Shown here one piece after another: positions 50,501 through 61,171 of a stretch of 64,000 nt of DNA. The notes under the pieces were generated by a model. The model had not been told where the DNA came from. It searched no databases and saw nothing but the letters and a program-made list of their open reading frames with translations. This DNA comes from Tetradesmus obliquus (Eukaryota > Chlorophyta > Chlorophyceae > Sphaeropleales > Scenedesmaceae), in contig CP126197.1 of assembly GCA_030272155.1 (NCBI GenBank), positions 2,108,001 to 2,172,000 on the forward strand, written 5' to 3'. Position 1 is the stretch's first letter. The number at the start of each line of letters is the position of its first letter. A program made the translations under genes and the position numbers.

Positions 50501-52952
50501 TTGACAGGCAGCCTGTCCTGCAGCTCCCTGCTTGCCACATCCAGCAGCCGTGCAGAGATGTACCCGCTGTCGAGCCACAGCCTACTCAGCTCCAGGGCAT
50601 TGGGGCTCAGCGTCTGCAGCGTCCACGCAATGTCCTCCCTGCAAGCCAGTGCAGGCATGAACGCTGGTGAGCTACAAAGCACATCTGCTTCTTCTCTGAA
50701 CTAGCGTTGCCACAGCCCGCACGCCCATCTGGGCCGCTGACAAGCAATACGCTGCTGCAATTTAATGCTGCATGTCCTGCAATGTGTGTTGCAGCTGCTG
50801 CGCGAGTGCCAGCCAAGGGAACCACCGCGCACCTGGCAAGCGCCACGTGCTCGTGCCATTCCTGGGGCAACTGCCGCTGCACCAGGCGCTGCTGTGAATC
50901 TGATCCAAGCGGCGGCCCCAGCGGCCCACGCAAGCCATGCCTGGGCACCAGCAGCGGCTCAAGGCCCTGCAGGCCCAACCGCTGCCGCTCCAGAGCGTTC
51001 GACAGCACGTAATCCAGCATGGCACGCTGCATGGCCTTGCTGTAGTCTGTGCGCACCTCTTGCATGGCGCTGCTGATGAAATGGTCGAAAAAGGCCTGCG
51101 TATGCAGTTGCCGGTCGATGCATACACTTCTCCAAATCACCGCTGGTCAAACACTGTTGGGTGTGGAAGATGTTGCTTGCAGGAACAGCAGAAGGGGTTG
51201 TCAAGCAACTGATTAGAGCCACTTGTGAAGCAACAGGCACCGTCACATTGCCCAGCTGCTGCCAGCAAGCAGTATATGCGTCTCCTGCCTAATAGTTGTG
51301 CCCGGCTTCCCCGCGCTGCTACTCACGTCACTGACGTTTGGTGGCGGCTGGTTTGGCACCATCGACAGAGCATTGCCCACCCACTCCTCCCTGAATGGCG
51401 CCACATGCCTGGCATCTATGCCAACCTCCTGGTAGTAGCAGTAGCGCAGCAGCGCATCCACTAAACTAGCCTCGTCCACTGCTGCTGCTGCTGCTGGTGG
51501 TGCAGCTCCAGTACTGCTGGAAAGGCCTGCAGGCAAGATATCCAAGGCAAAATCCAAACCTCGTGTCGGCCATGCACGTGGTCCTGCACTAGCCTATACA
51601 CCTTGCTGTGAGCGCAGATGTTAGCAGTTACTGGCCAGGAGGCTGCAGGAGGCACAGCGTATGTGGGGCCAGCCGTGCTCTGCTGACTTACCTGTGCCAT
51701 GCTGCTGCTGCTGTGGCGGCTGCTGGTGTAGCCCTGCTGCCTTGCTTGCCAGCAATGCTGCTGCCTGCACTTTGGGGCTATGGGATGGGCTGAGGGGCCT
51801 GCCCATTGCTGCAACAGCTGCAGCTGTTGGTGACAGCTCGCCTGCATGGCTGGGGCTCAGTGGCCTGCTGCTGCTATACGGGCTGCGGATATCCCCTAGT
51901 GGCTTAGCGCCTGCTCTAGTCCTCGGGGCATGAGGGTCCTGCAAGGAGGCACACACAAGCATTGGTTAGAGCAGCCCAAGAAGCGCGTACAGCAGCAAAA
52001 GCGCAAGTGCTGCATGACGAGAAACCAGCCACTGCTTCTGCAGATCCAGCACTGTGTTGCGTCACTGCCACTGCACATAGGTTGGCGTGAGCAACACAGC
52101 TGCTGCGTTGCTCTGGCTGCCGCCCCCGTTGCAACCACATCTGCTGGTGTGCCTGGCACTGTGCTCTCAACTGCCAGGGCTGAACTGCTGCCAGCAACAG
52201 CTGCAAGCTGCTACACTGAGGTACCTGTGGGAACTCCTCAAACAGTTGAGCAGCAGCTGCCATGGAGCCAGGCGAGTAGTACACGCCGATGCGGTTGGAC
52301 GGGGCATGGTATGCCTGATCTGCCCTGTCGCCAAATGGCGCTGCACGTGTGAACAGTGCCTTGTCATTCAGCACTGGCGGCAGCTTGCGCCTCTGCTCCA
52401 CAACCTACAAACACACCATGCAGACACACATGAGTTACAAAGCGCAACTATACTGGAAGCAGGGTTTGCGCTGCAGGCTTGTGTTGTCTCATGTGCAGGA
52501 GCGGCGCAGAAAGCAGACATGCCTGCAGTCACCTGGCGTGGATATATAACCGCTGCTGCAATGTGCTGCTGCACATGGTTTACACCAGCTCAGCTGCTAC
52601 ATGGATAATCAAAACAAAGGGCATGAGCTGCTGCATCTGGCTTTCCATCCACTACTTGCATCCAGCCTCGTGAATGCAAACACACCTTCAGTGCAGCAGC
52701 ATGCTGCTGGTTGCACACAAAGCTGTCCTCCAAATTGCCGCCAGCTGCATCGCTGGCGCCCTGCAGCATCAGGCAAGGTCATCAAAGACGTTCTCGTAGC
52801 TGAAAGTTGAGGGAAACCTGTGCTGCCAGCAGGCTCACATCGCCAGAGCAGTTGCTGTTCCGCTGGGCCAGGAAGTCTTGCAAGCACCAGACCAGTGGGT
52901 GCTGAAACGGATTGTACGCAGGGCCCTCCAGAGGTTCCCTGGTGTCCTCCAT
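21846..52952 (-). CDS. Axonemal dynein heavy chain, single-headed inner-arm type
   Basis: A 31-kb gene of roughly sixty short exons on the minus strand. The first exon, 52952-52839, reads [16 protein letters not shown] and onward; the stop TAA is at 21848-21846. All hallmarks are present in order: tail, linker ending in LRYYWE, six AAA modules, a stalk with microtubule-binding domain between AAA4 and AAA5, and a C-terminal domain ending [15 protein letters not shown]. The AAA1 Walker [14 protein letters not shown] and Walker B CFDEFNRI are intact, as are AAA3 GPTGTGKT with [10 protein letters not shown] and AAA4 [14 protein letters not shown]. The tail block [18 protein letters not shown] and the C-terminus [11 protein letters not shown] with HWTKRG point to the ciliary DNAH3/7/12-like group of monomeric inner-arm dyneins. 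The exact paralogue cannot be fixed by eye. It powers ciliary beating by ATP-driven sliding of outer doublets. Several exon edges are duplicated in flanking introns. Confidence 0.93.
22931..23063 (-). repeat. Duplicated 5' edge of a dynein exon
   Basis: The real exon edge ([12 protein letters not shown]; about 22931-22972) has a partial copy at about 23022-23063, upstream on the minus strand, sharing GCGCAGCCACAG.CCGGGCAC. Confidence 0.8.
28150..30940 (-). other. Dynein strut/AAA5
   Basis: It opens with [19 protein letters not shown] (strut) and [19 protein letters not shown]. It then runs through [79 protein letters not shown] and [19 protein letters not shown]. These are highly conserved dynein blocks. 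The exon 28851-28624 within it has duplicated edges on both sides. Confidence 0.88.
28316..29124 (-). repeat. Dynein exon flanked by copies of both its edges
   Basis: The true exon is 28851-28624. Upstream copies of its 5' edge lie at about 28921-28975 and 29078-29124. Both still read [12 protein letters not shown] after a CAG acceptor. Downstream copies of its 3' edge (AAVNILQ-like, before the donor position) lie at about 28496-28553 and 28316-28371. Confidence 0.88.
31071..31561 (-). repeat. Stalk exon flanked by copies of both its edges
   Basis: The true exon runs about 31431-31279. A copy of its 5' edge ([14 protein letters not shown], with CCAG acceptor) lies upstream at about 31508-31561. 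A copy of its 3' edge ([10 protein letters not shown], followed by GTGAGT) lies downstream at about 31071-31115. Confidence 0.88.
31274..33920 (-). other. Dynein stalk and microtubule-binding domain
   Basis: Coiled coil 1 starts with [20 protein letters not shown] (33.75-33.9 kb) and continues through [20 protein letters not shown]. The globular tip is encoded by exons at about 32.46-32.32 kb ([15 protein letters not shown]) and 32.1-32.0 kb ([20 protein letters not shown]). Coiled coil 2 follows ([20 protein letters not shown]). This antiparallel stalk carries the microtubule contact. Confidence 0.88.
34070..36040 (-). other. Dynein AAA4
   Basis: It includes [21 protein letters not shown], then the P-loop exon [20 protein letters not shown] (about 35.26-35.35 kb), [20 protein letters not shown], and [20 protein letters not shown]. 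The sequence is canonical for ciliary dyneins. Confidence 0.88.
36150..38360 (-). other. Dynein AAA3
   Basis: Walker [13 protein letters not shown] lies directly before a GTGAGG donor at about 38.11 kb. Walker B is [13 protein letters not shown] (about 37.45-37.5 kb), then [17 protein letters not shown] and [15 protein letters not shown]. Regulatory ATPase site; all motifs are intact. Confidence 0.88.
38900..40138 (-). other. Dynein AAA2 with altered P-loop
   Basis: The P-loop exon (about 39.98-40.13 kb) reads [20 protein letters not shown]. The glycine before the lysine of GxxxxGKT is methionine. The rest is typical: [43 protein letters not shown] and [22 protein letters not shown]2 binds nucleotide without hydrolysing it in dyneins, so the change is tolerable but notable. 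Confidence 0.85.
40340..42880 (-). other. Dynein AAA1, main ATPase site
   Basis: It begins with [19 protein letters not shown]. Walker A ([10 protein letters not shown]) is split by a phase-1 intron of roughly 250 bp between exons ending near 42687 and starting near 42424. Walker B is CFDEFNRI (about 42.1 kb), followed by sensor I in [28 protein letters not shown]. All catalytic residues seen are intact, so this should be the principal hydrolysis site. Confidence 0.9.
42990..45560 (-). other. Dynein linker domain
   Basis: It runs from the exon with [20 protein letters not shown] (about 45.3-45.46 kb) through [19 protein letters not shown] (44.3-44.5 kb), [18 protein letters not shown] and [16 protein letters not shown] to [13 protein letters not shown] (about 43.0-43.13 kb). 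This is the lever that swings across the ring during the power stroke. All these blocks are standard in axonemal heavy chains. Confidence 0.85.
45600..52952 (-). other. Dynein tail region
   Basis: The N-terminal tail that binds intermediate or light chains and docks on the doublet. It includes conserved exons such as 52952-52839, the next exon ending about 52224 ([15 protein letters not shown]), the block at 51.3-51.5 kb ([19 protein letters not shown]) and a long run of helical exons. Exon 51938-51692 is low-complexity and carries RPLSPSH twice. It is poorly conserved in general, and exon borders between 49 and 46 kb are the least certain. Confidence 0.75.
46066..46318 (-). repeat. Triplicated 5' edge of a dynein tail exon
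   Basis: The true edge reads [16 protein letters not shown] (46066-46110). Upstream copies at about 46170-46216 ([15 protein letters not shown]) and 46274-46318 ([13 protein letters not shown]) each follow a CCAG acceptor. Confidence 0.85.
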
Positions 52953-54571
52953 CTGTGTACTACAGCTGCTATTGCTGCATGCTTAGTTCAATCTTCCTGC
53001 TGTACAAAATCACAGTAAACAGCCACCTCTAATGATTTCGAGATGTGGAGGTCCAAAGCCGTAACTCGTCCACGTTAAAGAATCGACGATATAAGCAATT
53101 ATCACCTCATCAAACCGTCTGGCCAACTGAGCAAGTGGGTGGCGGACGTTTAGGGTTTTTTTGTTACGAAGCTCTCTGCACTCGTGATCTCTATCAGACG
53201 ACTCAAGACGTCATTTTTGTTACCTATGAAAAACGTTTTGAGCATTGTAGCACAGAGAGAGGCTTAAGTCGATTTAAATGCCATCTGGTCAAACGCAGTA
53301 CCGGTAAGATCCGAACTGGAGCCAAAACAGCTGGAACAACAGCAGCGTTTGTTGACTAAAAACAGCCTGAAGCTTTCGGACCAAGGGAAGATGGACCCAT
53401 TACCGGCGTTGCATGAGCGCAAGGGGACAACGGCCAGCCGCACATATGCATGCTGTTGATGGGGCCAGGAGCAGCAAATGTTGGCTACCCAAAACTGCTG
53501 ACAGCAGACTGCAGGGTGCTTCACATACAAACACAGCCCCTTGTTGGCATGGGTTCCATGCCTGACCACAGCTACCCTTTGCGCATCCCACACCATATTT
53601 TGACGGCCTAAAGCCGGCAGCTTGGCTGGCATGCAACTAGCTTGTGACTGACAGGGCGCCCAGCTGCACCAGCTGAAAAGCAGTGGTGCTCACATGACCA
53701 CCCCAAGCTGCAAGCACTGCTTGCTTTCAAACCACCTTGAGCGGTGCTCTGCCATGCCACCATATGCGAAAGTGCAGCAGAAAATGGCTCCCACCGAGCA
53801 TCTGCCGACACCAACTATATCTAATCCATGGCACGTGCAGGCCAGGTGCATGACATGCAGCAACGCTGCAGCGCAAGATGTGCACAGCACTGCAAACCCA
53901 TCCGCAATGCAACTGATACACTACATACTAAGCGGTTGACTGAGCGGGTTTGCCCATTCGTAGTTGAAAGGTCTGGAAGCTGCAGCCGTCTGGGCTTCCT
54001 GACCTGCTATGCCAACGACGCTGCTGCCGCAGCGCGCTGCTCATCTGCCAGCTGCCCATGCCTAGACAGTGCTGCTGCTGCTGCTGCTGCTGCACCTGCG
54101 ACCTACACTATCCGAGGCAGCGGCCCAGCCACCTGCAGCAACACCAGCAGGCAGGCAGCGGCAGGTCAGACAGTTGTTGACAAACAGACTGCATTCAACT
54201 TGCAAGTGGGCGACCAAAGTAATCGCTGATTGAAAAATCCGACTCCAGTAACAAATTCATGTTACGCGGCTGCCATAACTTCGCTCCGTGCGCAAGATAT
54301 GGCCAGTGCTGTAGCTGCGCTGCAGATGCATAGTAGCCAGACGCATCTGCCATGCCACAGATCTCCTGCACTGCACGCCCTCCCAACATGTGTTCACATC
54401 GCTGCACTGCCAGCGACCAGCAAACCACCATGGCAGCAGCCAGCAAGCCACCCTCACCAGGTCTGCTATTTTCATTGAAGAAGGGTCTTCCATGCAAGCA
54501 AACAATTGTGCTGCATGCTCCTTCTGATACTCGTTGCTGTGCACCACACAGCCAGAGACCAAAGACGCAAC
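52953..54571. other. Dynein promoter side / CDKA 3' side intergenic region
   Basis: 1.6 kb between the dynein ATG and the CDKA stop, both minus-strand genes. About 53000-53400 is AT-richer, with T-runs, and lacks CAG repeats; it is a likely dynein promoter and 5' UTR. At 54451-54490 there is a copy of the 3' edge of the last CDKA exon. Open frames here (for example 53045-53359) show no family features. Confidence 0.5.
54451..54490 (-). repeat. Copy of the CDKA last-exon 3' edge
   Basis: It matches 54592-54630 (PFFN...ADL then GTGAGG) with a few changes, and lies downstream of the real edge. Confidence 0.85.
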
Positions 54572-57500
54572 CTATGATATGACAGCACGCGCCCTCACCA
54601 GATCTGCTATGTCGTTGAAGAAGGGGTGCGCCAGCGCCTGGCGTGCGGTGATGCGCATCTGCGGGTCATACACCAGCATGCGCCCCAGCAGGTCCAGCCC
54701 GGGAGGATCCAGCGCGGGGCACATGTCCTGCAAGCAGCCAGCCGTGAAGGAAAGAAAGTGGGAGAAATGCAATTTCACGTGCACATATACTTGCTTGTAA
54801 TATGCTGCGTTGGCGCGATACAGGCAAGCAACAAGCAGGCGATGTGAACAGAGTGCAGCTGACAACCCAATCAAGCGCAGCGGCAGCAGCAGCAGCGGCG
54901 CCGCACCTGCAGCGGCTGCGGCCGCCAGCGCGGGAAGGTGTCCTTGTAGTCCGGCAGGTTGCGCACGCCCGGCCACACCGACTCATCGGGGGTGCCCAGC
55001 TTCATGAAGATCTTGTACAGCTCGTCAATCTCCTGCAGCAGCAAATGGCAGCGAAAAAACAAGCAAGATGTGGGGTTTGAACTCTACACTGCTATGCCCA
55101 CATCCATCGGGGGTGCCCAGATCTTGTACAGCTCGTCAGTCTCCAGCAGTTGCACACGGCAGCAGCAAACAAGACAATATGCTTTGAGTTTCCTGCTGCT
55201 GTGGCATAAGTGACAGGGGTGACAGGGGCCCTGCTGCAATGATGAACACATGATGCTCACCAAGTCCGACAGGAGGAGATGCCTGTAGTTATTCATTCCA
55301 CTCAACTCGGTGATTGGCATGTCCCGGTGTCTGTGCATCGCATCATGTACGTCACCAGCAGCACACCACATGACACCACGAACGCACCGAGTCCCCAGGG
55401 AAGAGCGGCCTGTGGTTGATCATCTCCACGAAGATGCAGCCGATGGACCAGATGTCCACGGGCGTGGAGTAGGTCTTGGCGCCCAGCAGGATCTCCGGCG
55501 AGCGGTACCACAGCGTCACCACCTGCACAAGATAACACAGCGTGCGAAATGACAGGTTTGAAAACACACACGTATGTGTGGTAGTCTTTCTTGCCGGCAG
55601 ACACACAGCCAGAGCAGCCCAGCAGAATCTCCAGCGAGCGGTACAGCAGCGTCACCACCTGCAAGAGTGTGTGGCAAAGTGACAACAAGTGACACATTTG
55701 CAGGGCACACACGTGTCACGAGGTGGTGCATCTTGCCGGCAGGGCCAGACGAGAATAGTGCGGCAGTACAAGACAAACAGGCACAAAGGCAGACGGCAGA
55801 TAGGTGGCGTATGACTGCATTCTGCAACAGAGCACGACCCGGCTGAGACTGGCTCTCATGCCAGCAAGGCGACTGCGGCAGCAGGCACCAGTTGGACTGG
55901 CAGCGCAGCAACAGCACTGCAGGCAGAGCTGCAGCAATGGCTGCGTCTCCTGCGCACCTCGTGTGTGTATGCGCGCACGGGGATGCCAAATGCGCGCGCT
56001 AGGCCGAAGTCTGCCAGCTTGAGCTGGTTGTGCTGCCTGTCTATGAGGAGGTTCTGAGGCTTGAGGTCACGGTGCAGGATGCTGCAGAGACACGACGAAA
56101 CAAGCATGCAAGGCAGCAATGATCAACAGTAAGATCAGCGCTAGGTGATAGTAGTGTGACAGTGCAAGTTATGCACCAGACAATGCGGTTGGCTGTGCAC
56201 GTGCTGATGTCAGCTGCGACTAGATCAATCTACGTCAGAGATCAAGTGCCATCGCTCAAGTGCCCACTGCTGCTGCTGATCCTGTCCCCGGGTGTTTGCA
56301 TATGCAGCAGATGGTCCTGGATGGTCTGCTGCTGAGCGCTGCTGCTCTTTCCCTGCTGCTGCTGCTGCTGCTGCTGCTACTGCTGCCAGCCCTCACCGTC
56401 TCGAGTGGCAGTAGGCTATGCCTGAAAGCATCTGCCACAGGTACAGCTGCAGCACACAAGAAAAGTAAACAGCGGACGGCACCAGAGTTACAAAATGCAT
56501 CAAACCACCATACAATCACACCGCAGGTAGCACCAATTTGCCGCCTAACAGCTGGTTGCACAGTCATGCTGTTCCTACAAACGCTGAGCACACAGGCAGC
56601 AAGCTACTCCCCCGCAGTCATCACAGCGTGCACTATGAAGTTTGTATGCATCCTGTGTGAACTTCCTGCTCTTCACAGTCTGAAGTTCCCACCTTGATGA
56701 GCCTGTGGTCGCTGCTGAAGCCTGGCAGTGCATCCATCAGCTTCTTGAGGTCTAGGTCCAGGTACTCAAACACCAGGTACAGCCGCTTGTCCGCGTGGAT
56801 CACGTCATACAGCCTGGCAGCAGCAGCAGCAGCGGCAGCAGCAGCCGCAGGCAATCGTTACTAGAGGTAATAATACTGGGTATTCGCACTGTAGAAGCAC
56901 CAGACAGTAGCCTCGCCAGCGACACGACATGGGTGCGCCGCTGTATGTAGTGCAGACAGCAGTGAAGGTCCCGAGCCGCACACAGCAGCCGTATGTAAGT
57001 GACTGCATGGCACGCTTGTTGCTGCAGCTGCTGCCATCAAAGATAGTAGCACCTGCACACCCCACCACCATCACCAGGCCCCAAGTGCAGCGCATGCGGT
57101 GTGAACCATCCCCCAGCAAAGGCGAGTAGTGTGCACGCACAGCATTGGGCTGGTTCGCCCGGCCTGTGCCAGGCTGCATGAACCAACAGCATGACTGCTG
57201 CAGCATGCCTTGTCATTGGTCAAACGCTACGCTTTGTCGGCGCCAGCAGCTCGTGGCTTGAGTAGCACTGCTGCAAACTGCTGCTGCTGTGCAGCATTGC
57301 CAGCAATGCACTACATGCAGCTGGTGCTTCCTGTGTAGCTGACTCTGGCTGCTGCAGCATACGCTGCAAAACACACCAGTTGGCAAGGCCAGGAGGCCAA
57401 CACACCTGACTACGTTTGGGTGGTTCAGCTCCTTGAGCAGAGCAATCTCCCGGATTGCTGTGCTGGGCACACCTTCCTCCTCTTGCTCAAGCCTGATCTT

Positions 57501-57735
57501 TTTGAGGGCCACAATCATGCCGGTGCGCGTGTCCCTGGCCTTATACACCACACCATAGGTGCCCTCACCCACACGATCCAAGCGCTCATACTGCACACAG
57601 CACCAGATGTCGGTTGCCAAGTGAGAGAAGCAGAAGAGCAGTACACCTGTACAGACACGGGTTGATGGCTGCTGCTTGGGCAGGATGCAGCTGCCCAGCG
57701 CTTGCATAGATGCTTAAATGGCTTACCTTTTCCAT
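54572..57735 (-). CDS. CDKA: Cyclin-dependent kinase A (PSTAIRE CDK)
   Basis: Exons 57735-57727 (MEK), 57590-57406, 56813-56693, 56446-56397, 56081-55958, 55522-55388, 55032-54907 and 54727-54572 close to about 301 aa; plant CDKA is about 294. All kinase landmarks are present: GEGTYG with the inhibitory Thr/Tyr pair, ALKK, the PSTAIRE cyclin helix, [19 protein letters not shown], the activating-loop Thr in [18 protein letters not shown], and [14 protein letters not shown]. The core S/M-phase kinase is activated by cyclins and CAK and inhibited by Wee1-type kinases. The end is uncertain: after NDIADL a donor-like GTGAGG appears. Without splicing there the protein ends VRARAVIS. A partial copy of this edge lies downstream. 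It is transcribed divergently from the SLC25 carrier gene. Confidence 0.93.
55101..55150 (-). repeat. Copy of a CDKA exon 5' edge
   Basis: A partial copy of exon 55032-54907 (DELYKI..LGTPD region) with a 9-bp deletion, lying in the upstream intron. Confidence 0.85.
55615..55663 (-). repeat. Copy of a CDKA exon 5' edge
   Basis: It reads [14 protein letters not shown] after a TGCAG acceptor. It mirrors [14 protein letters not shown] of exon 55522-55388 and lies upstream of it. Confidence 0.88.
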
Positions 57736-58218
57736 CCTGCGGGGTCAGGCAGCCCCAGGGCCCTGCTAGCAGGCCTGATATTGTCCTGCTGTATGGCGCC
57801 CAGCTGCTGCCTGTTCCGAGGACAGTTTCTGAACGTTTGAAACGGCGCAGGTTGATTGCAAGAGCAGAACAGATTGGGATCGAGCGGTTGTGCCTGGCGC
57901 AGCCTGAAGGATAAGTGGCGGGCTACTCGAACCAGGCCAATAACACCTACTCACTTGACAAGTGGGGCAACACACAACTCCAGGTGCCAACACGCATGTG
58001 CTGATCAGCCTCGAACGCGCAGAAAACCCGAGATTCGCTTTGATTGCTTGCCGCCATCTATTCTCATCAGCAGCCTGAGGCAACAGCAGTATCGACTTCA
58101 CCGTGCACTCAACTGCCTTCATTAGCGAACATAGGTGCTTATACAAGCTGACAGACCAGAATTGAGGGCATGCTGTGGCACACACGTGCCTTAGATCATC
58201 AGGCACACCGCCAAAAAC
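57736..58218. promoter_or_regulatory. Divergent promoter region between CDKA and SLC25 carrier
   Basis: 483 bp separate the two ATGs. Both promoters and 5' UTRs must lie here. No clear TATA box was seen. Confidence 0.6.
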
Positions 58219-59594
58219 ATGCCAGACAGTAGCGCAGGCAAGCAGCAGGACGCTAAGGCAGAGTTTGAGTTCCCAATAGGTGAGCAAGGTGCCTCGAATG
58301 CATGTTTAGCTTAACAGCAGTATGCTGTAGCGGCAGCAGCTCGCCAAGCAGCAGCCGCTTGGCGCAGTTGCTGCTGCAGACACTTGCTGCACGAGCACCC
58401 TGAAGCAGCGCGACAGCACTCATTGGCAGCAGCAGCAGCAGCAACAGCATGCAGCATTGTACCTGCAGGAAAGTCACAATGGTTAATGCGTACAGCACAT
58501 GTGTATGTCCTGTTATTCCGTCATAGAGGGGCTGAAGCGGCTCAAGGCAGTTGTGCAATGCCAGTAAGCTTGCACGCCTCACCGGCTCAAGTATCCCTCC
58601 CGCCCCGTCCTTTCTACCTCTGCCGGTGCGCTACCATCCCACCTTGTCACTTGTCACTTGTCACTTGTCACTGTCAATTGTCATCTGCAGACAACAACCC
58701 GCACACCAACTACCGCCACCAGGAGCCATGGACAGCGCTTGCACTAGACAACCTTCACGGCTTTGCCATCCAGCTGGCGTGTGCGGGAGGCTCAGGTGCC
58801 ATTGCAAAGACAGCAGTAGCACCACTGGAGCGAGTCAAGGTCCGTTACAAGCAACGCTGCACAGCAGCGTAGCAGGGTGTGCGGCAGTGGTTCGGCAGTG
58901 CAGGCTGAATGCGCAGTGCACGCTGCGCAGTACACAGTTGAGGGCTGCCCTGTTGTGAGTTGCTACGCAGCGGCACATACGTGCATGGCAGCGCTCGCAG
59001 CGGACCCACAACTTGTAGCTGCTGATGCTGGCGCCTGTAGAGGCAGCAACGCAAACAATGATATCTGTGGTGCAGCACCACTTACAGTTGTTGTTCTGCC
59101 GTAATCAGCTGCTGCGCATGTTTAGGACAACCTTCACCTAAAACCCTGTTGTGGTGTCCTGCTTGCGCCTGCCTGCTTGCAGATCCTGCTGCAGGTGCAG
59201 CAGATGAGCAGCCTGCCGCAGCAGCAGCAGTACAAGGGCCTGTGGGATGCACTGCGGCGGATACCCAGCAGAGAAGGCGGCATTGCGGTGAGCAGCGGGC
59301 TTACACTGGGGCTGGCAGCAGCAGCAGCAGCAGCAGCACTGGTGGCGGGTAGCCGCTGAAAGCCGCAACCGCAGCAACGCGTATAGCAGGATAAATGGGC
59401 TGCTCCAATGGCTGCAGCACCAGAGTTTCTGGGATGTGCTGTGCACGATAGCCGGCAGAGCTCAAGGCATGGTGCTGCATGCAGGCGTTGATGCTGTGCT
59501 GCTGAGAAGAGCAGTGCACTTGCCACAGCAGTTGGTGCACATAAACTGCAGGTGGCATTGAGCACAGAGATGAAAGGGTTATGATCTTGAAGGG

Positions 59595-59638
<44 letters not shown>

Positions 59639-61171
59639 TCTGCAGCAGCGCAACACGCCACATCAAATGTTGGTATGTGCTGCCTGCCTTGCAACTGGGC
59701 TAACATGGCGCGGCTGCTGCCTGACAAGGGCCTTGCCTTTGCTCTGCATCAGTTCAAGCTCATGTTCATGCGGCATGTCCGTGTGTTGTGTGTTTCTGCA
59801 GGCGCTGTACCGCGGCAACGGTGCTAACGTGGCGCGGCTGCTGCCTGACGTGGGCTTCAAGTTTGCGGTGCACGACCAGTTCAAGCTCATGTTCACGCCA
59901 CCAGACGGCAGCCCGCTTGGTGTGCAGGAGAAGATGGCGGCAGGAGCAGCCACTGGTGAGGGCGGCTGCTGCAGTGCACTGCACTGCTCTGGGCATCGGC
60001 AAAAATTGCTGAGTCACAACTGTTCTATGATGATGCTCAGCTGTGGCTGCAAGGCATGCTGCGCACAAACAAGCTGTACTTGCTGGACTTCACCACTCAA
60101 GCAAAAGCACGACGCCATCCATCCTAGCGACTGGCACATCGTCTCTCATGCAGACTTGCTGTGCCATAAGCAACCTCCTACAGCACCATACCAAGCACGG
60201 GCCTGCCATTTTTCACCCGCTGCCGCACCCTTTCCACTGCAGGCATCCTGCGCACGCTCATGTTCTACCCGCTGGACTTCAGCCGCACGCGCCTCACCGC
60301 AGACACCACGCCAGCAGGCCAGCAGCGGCCCTTTGCTGGCGTGGCCTCCTGCCTGCGGCACGCGTGGCACCAGCGCGGGCTGCGGGCCTGGTATCAGGGC
60401 ATGGGCATGTCACTGCCGGGGGTGGTGGTGTACACCAGCATCAGCTTCACCGCATATGACTCACTCAAGGTGGGTGGCGGGCGATGTAGCTGCATACCGC
60501 CCAGGGCTGCATGGCTATTGTGCGTGACAACGGTGTAGCTGCATGGCTATTGTGCGTGACAACGGTGTAGCTGCATGGCTGGTCGGCTGTGTAGCTGGGC
60601 GGGAATTTGGGTGATGTGCTGGGGCTTGATGTCTTGTGGGCGCCTCTGGATGGCGCATCGGCAACACGTCACTGTCTGTTATTATCGTGACTGCCTGCAC
60701 ACGCTCCTCTGCCTGCAATGCTGCACCGCGCCAGCCTACTTTACCCGTTCTTGCTTACTCCCCTGCCTGTCACCCGCCGCGTCATGCGCCTCCCCACGCT
60801 GTTGTCACCTGCAGCAGCAGCTGCCGGCAGACAAGGCGTCCAAGGAGCAGTGGTGGTACCCCTTCGCCAAGATCGGCTGCGGCGCAGCGGCAGGTATCGC
60901 AGCGCAGACCGCGAGCTACCCGCTAGACACGCTGCGGCGGCGGCTGCAGGTGAACGGCGCCCCTGGCACTAGCCTGCAGTACAAAGGCTACCTGCACTGC
61001 CTGCGGCACATGGCGCAGCATAAGGAGGGGCTGCTGCGGCAGCTGTTCCGGGGCTGGGGCATCAACTGCTTGAAAACGGCGCCTGGCGCAGCGGTGCAGT
61101 TTGTGGCGTATGATTTGCTGCGGCTGGCGGTGACGAGTATAGATCCTGCAGGGGCGGTTTCGCCGCTGTAG
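58219..61171 (+). CDS. Mitochondrial carrier family (SLC25) transporter
   Basis: Six exons, 58219-58279, 58691-58839, 59183-59287, 59802-59955, 60243-60469 and 60815-61171, close to 350 aa. Three tandem carrier repeats each have the PX[DE]XX[KR] signature: APLERVK (about residue 65), YPLDFSRTRL (about 167) and YPLDTLRRRLQ (about 268). GNGANVARLLPDVGFKF and the final INCLKTAPGAAVQFVAYD are the usual even-helix motifs. These proteins exchange metabolites, nucleotides or cofactors across the inner mitochondrial membrane (some are peroxisomal or plastidial). The second repeat resembles ADP/ATP carriers (YPLDF.RTRL), but the RRRMMM signature of true ADP/ATP carriers is absent (RRRLQV), so substrate is open; the nucleotide or CoA carrier subgroup is my guess. 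No EF-hands, so not an SCaMC type. Confidence 0.92.
58645..58683 (+). repeat. CTTGTCA heptamer repeat
   Basis: Four to five tandem CTTGTCA units directly before the acceptor of carrier exon 2. They contribute part of its pyrimidine-rich tract. Confidence 0.85.
59677..59770 (+). repeat. Copy of carrier exon 4 5' part
   Basis: About 90 bp matching 59802-59890 (ANMARLLPD...QFKLMF-like), immediately upstream of the true exon. It has lost the AG of the acceptor. A weak copy of the 3' edge of exon 3 lies at about 59435-59480. Confidence 0.85.
60506..60578 (+). repeat. 32-bp tandem repeat
   Basis: Two exact units starting GCTGCATGGCTATTGTGCG at 60506 and 60538, plus a third partial unit, in the last carrier intron. 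Confidence 0.85.

Noticed and set aside
53045..53359. 104-aa plus-strand open frame before the dynein gene
   Set aside because: No family motif, no splice context, and it lies where the dynein promoter should be; probably chance.
55302..55712. Second CDK-like gene suggested by [14 protein letters not shown]
   Set aside because: Only one exon edge is copied, inside a CDKA intron and on the same strand; no other kinase exon accompanies it.
60575..61171. 198-aa open frame as a separate carrier protein
   Set aside because: It is the last exon of the SLC25 gene plus intron read-through; the acceptor at 60815 gives the correct join.
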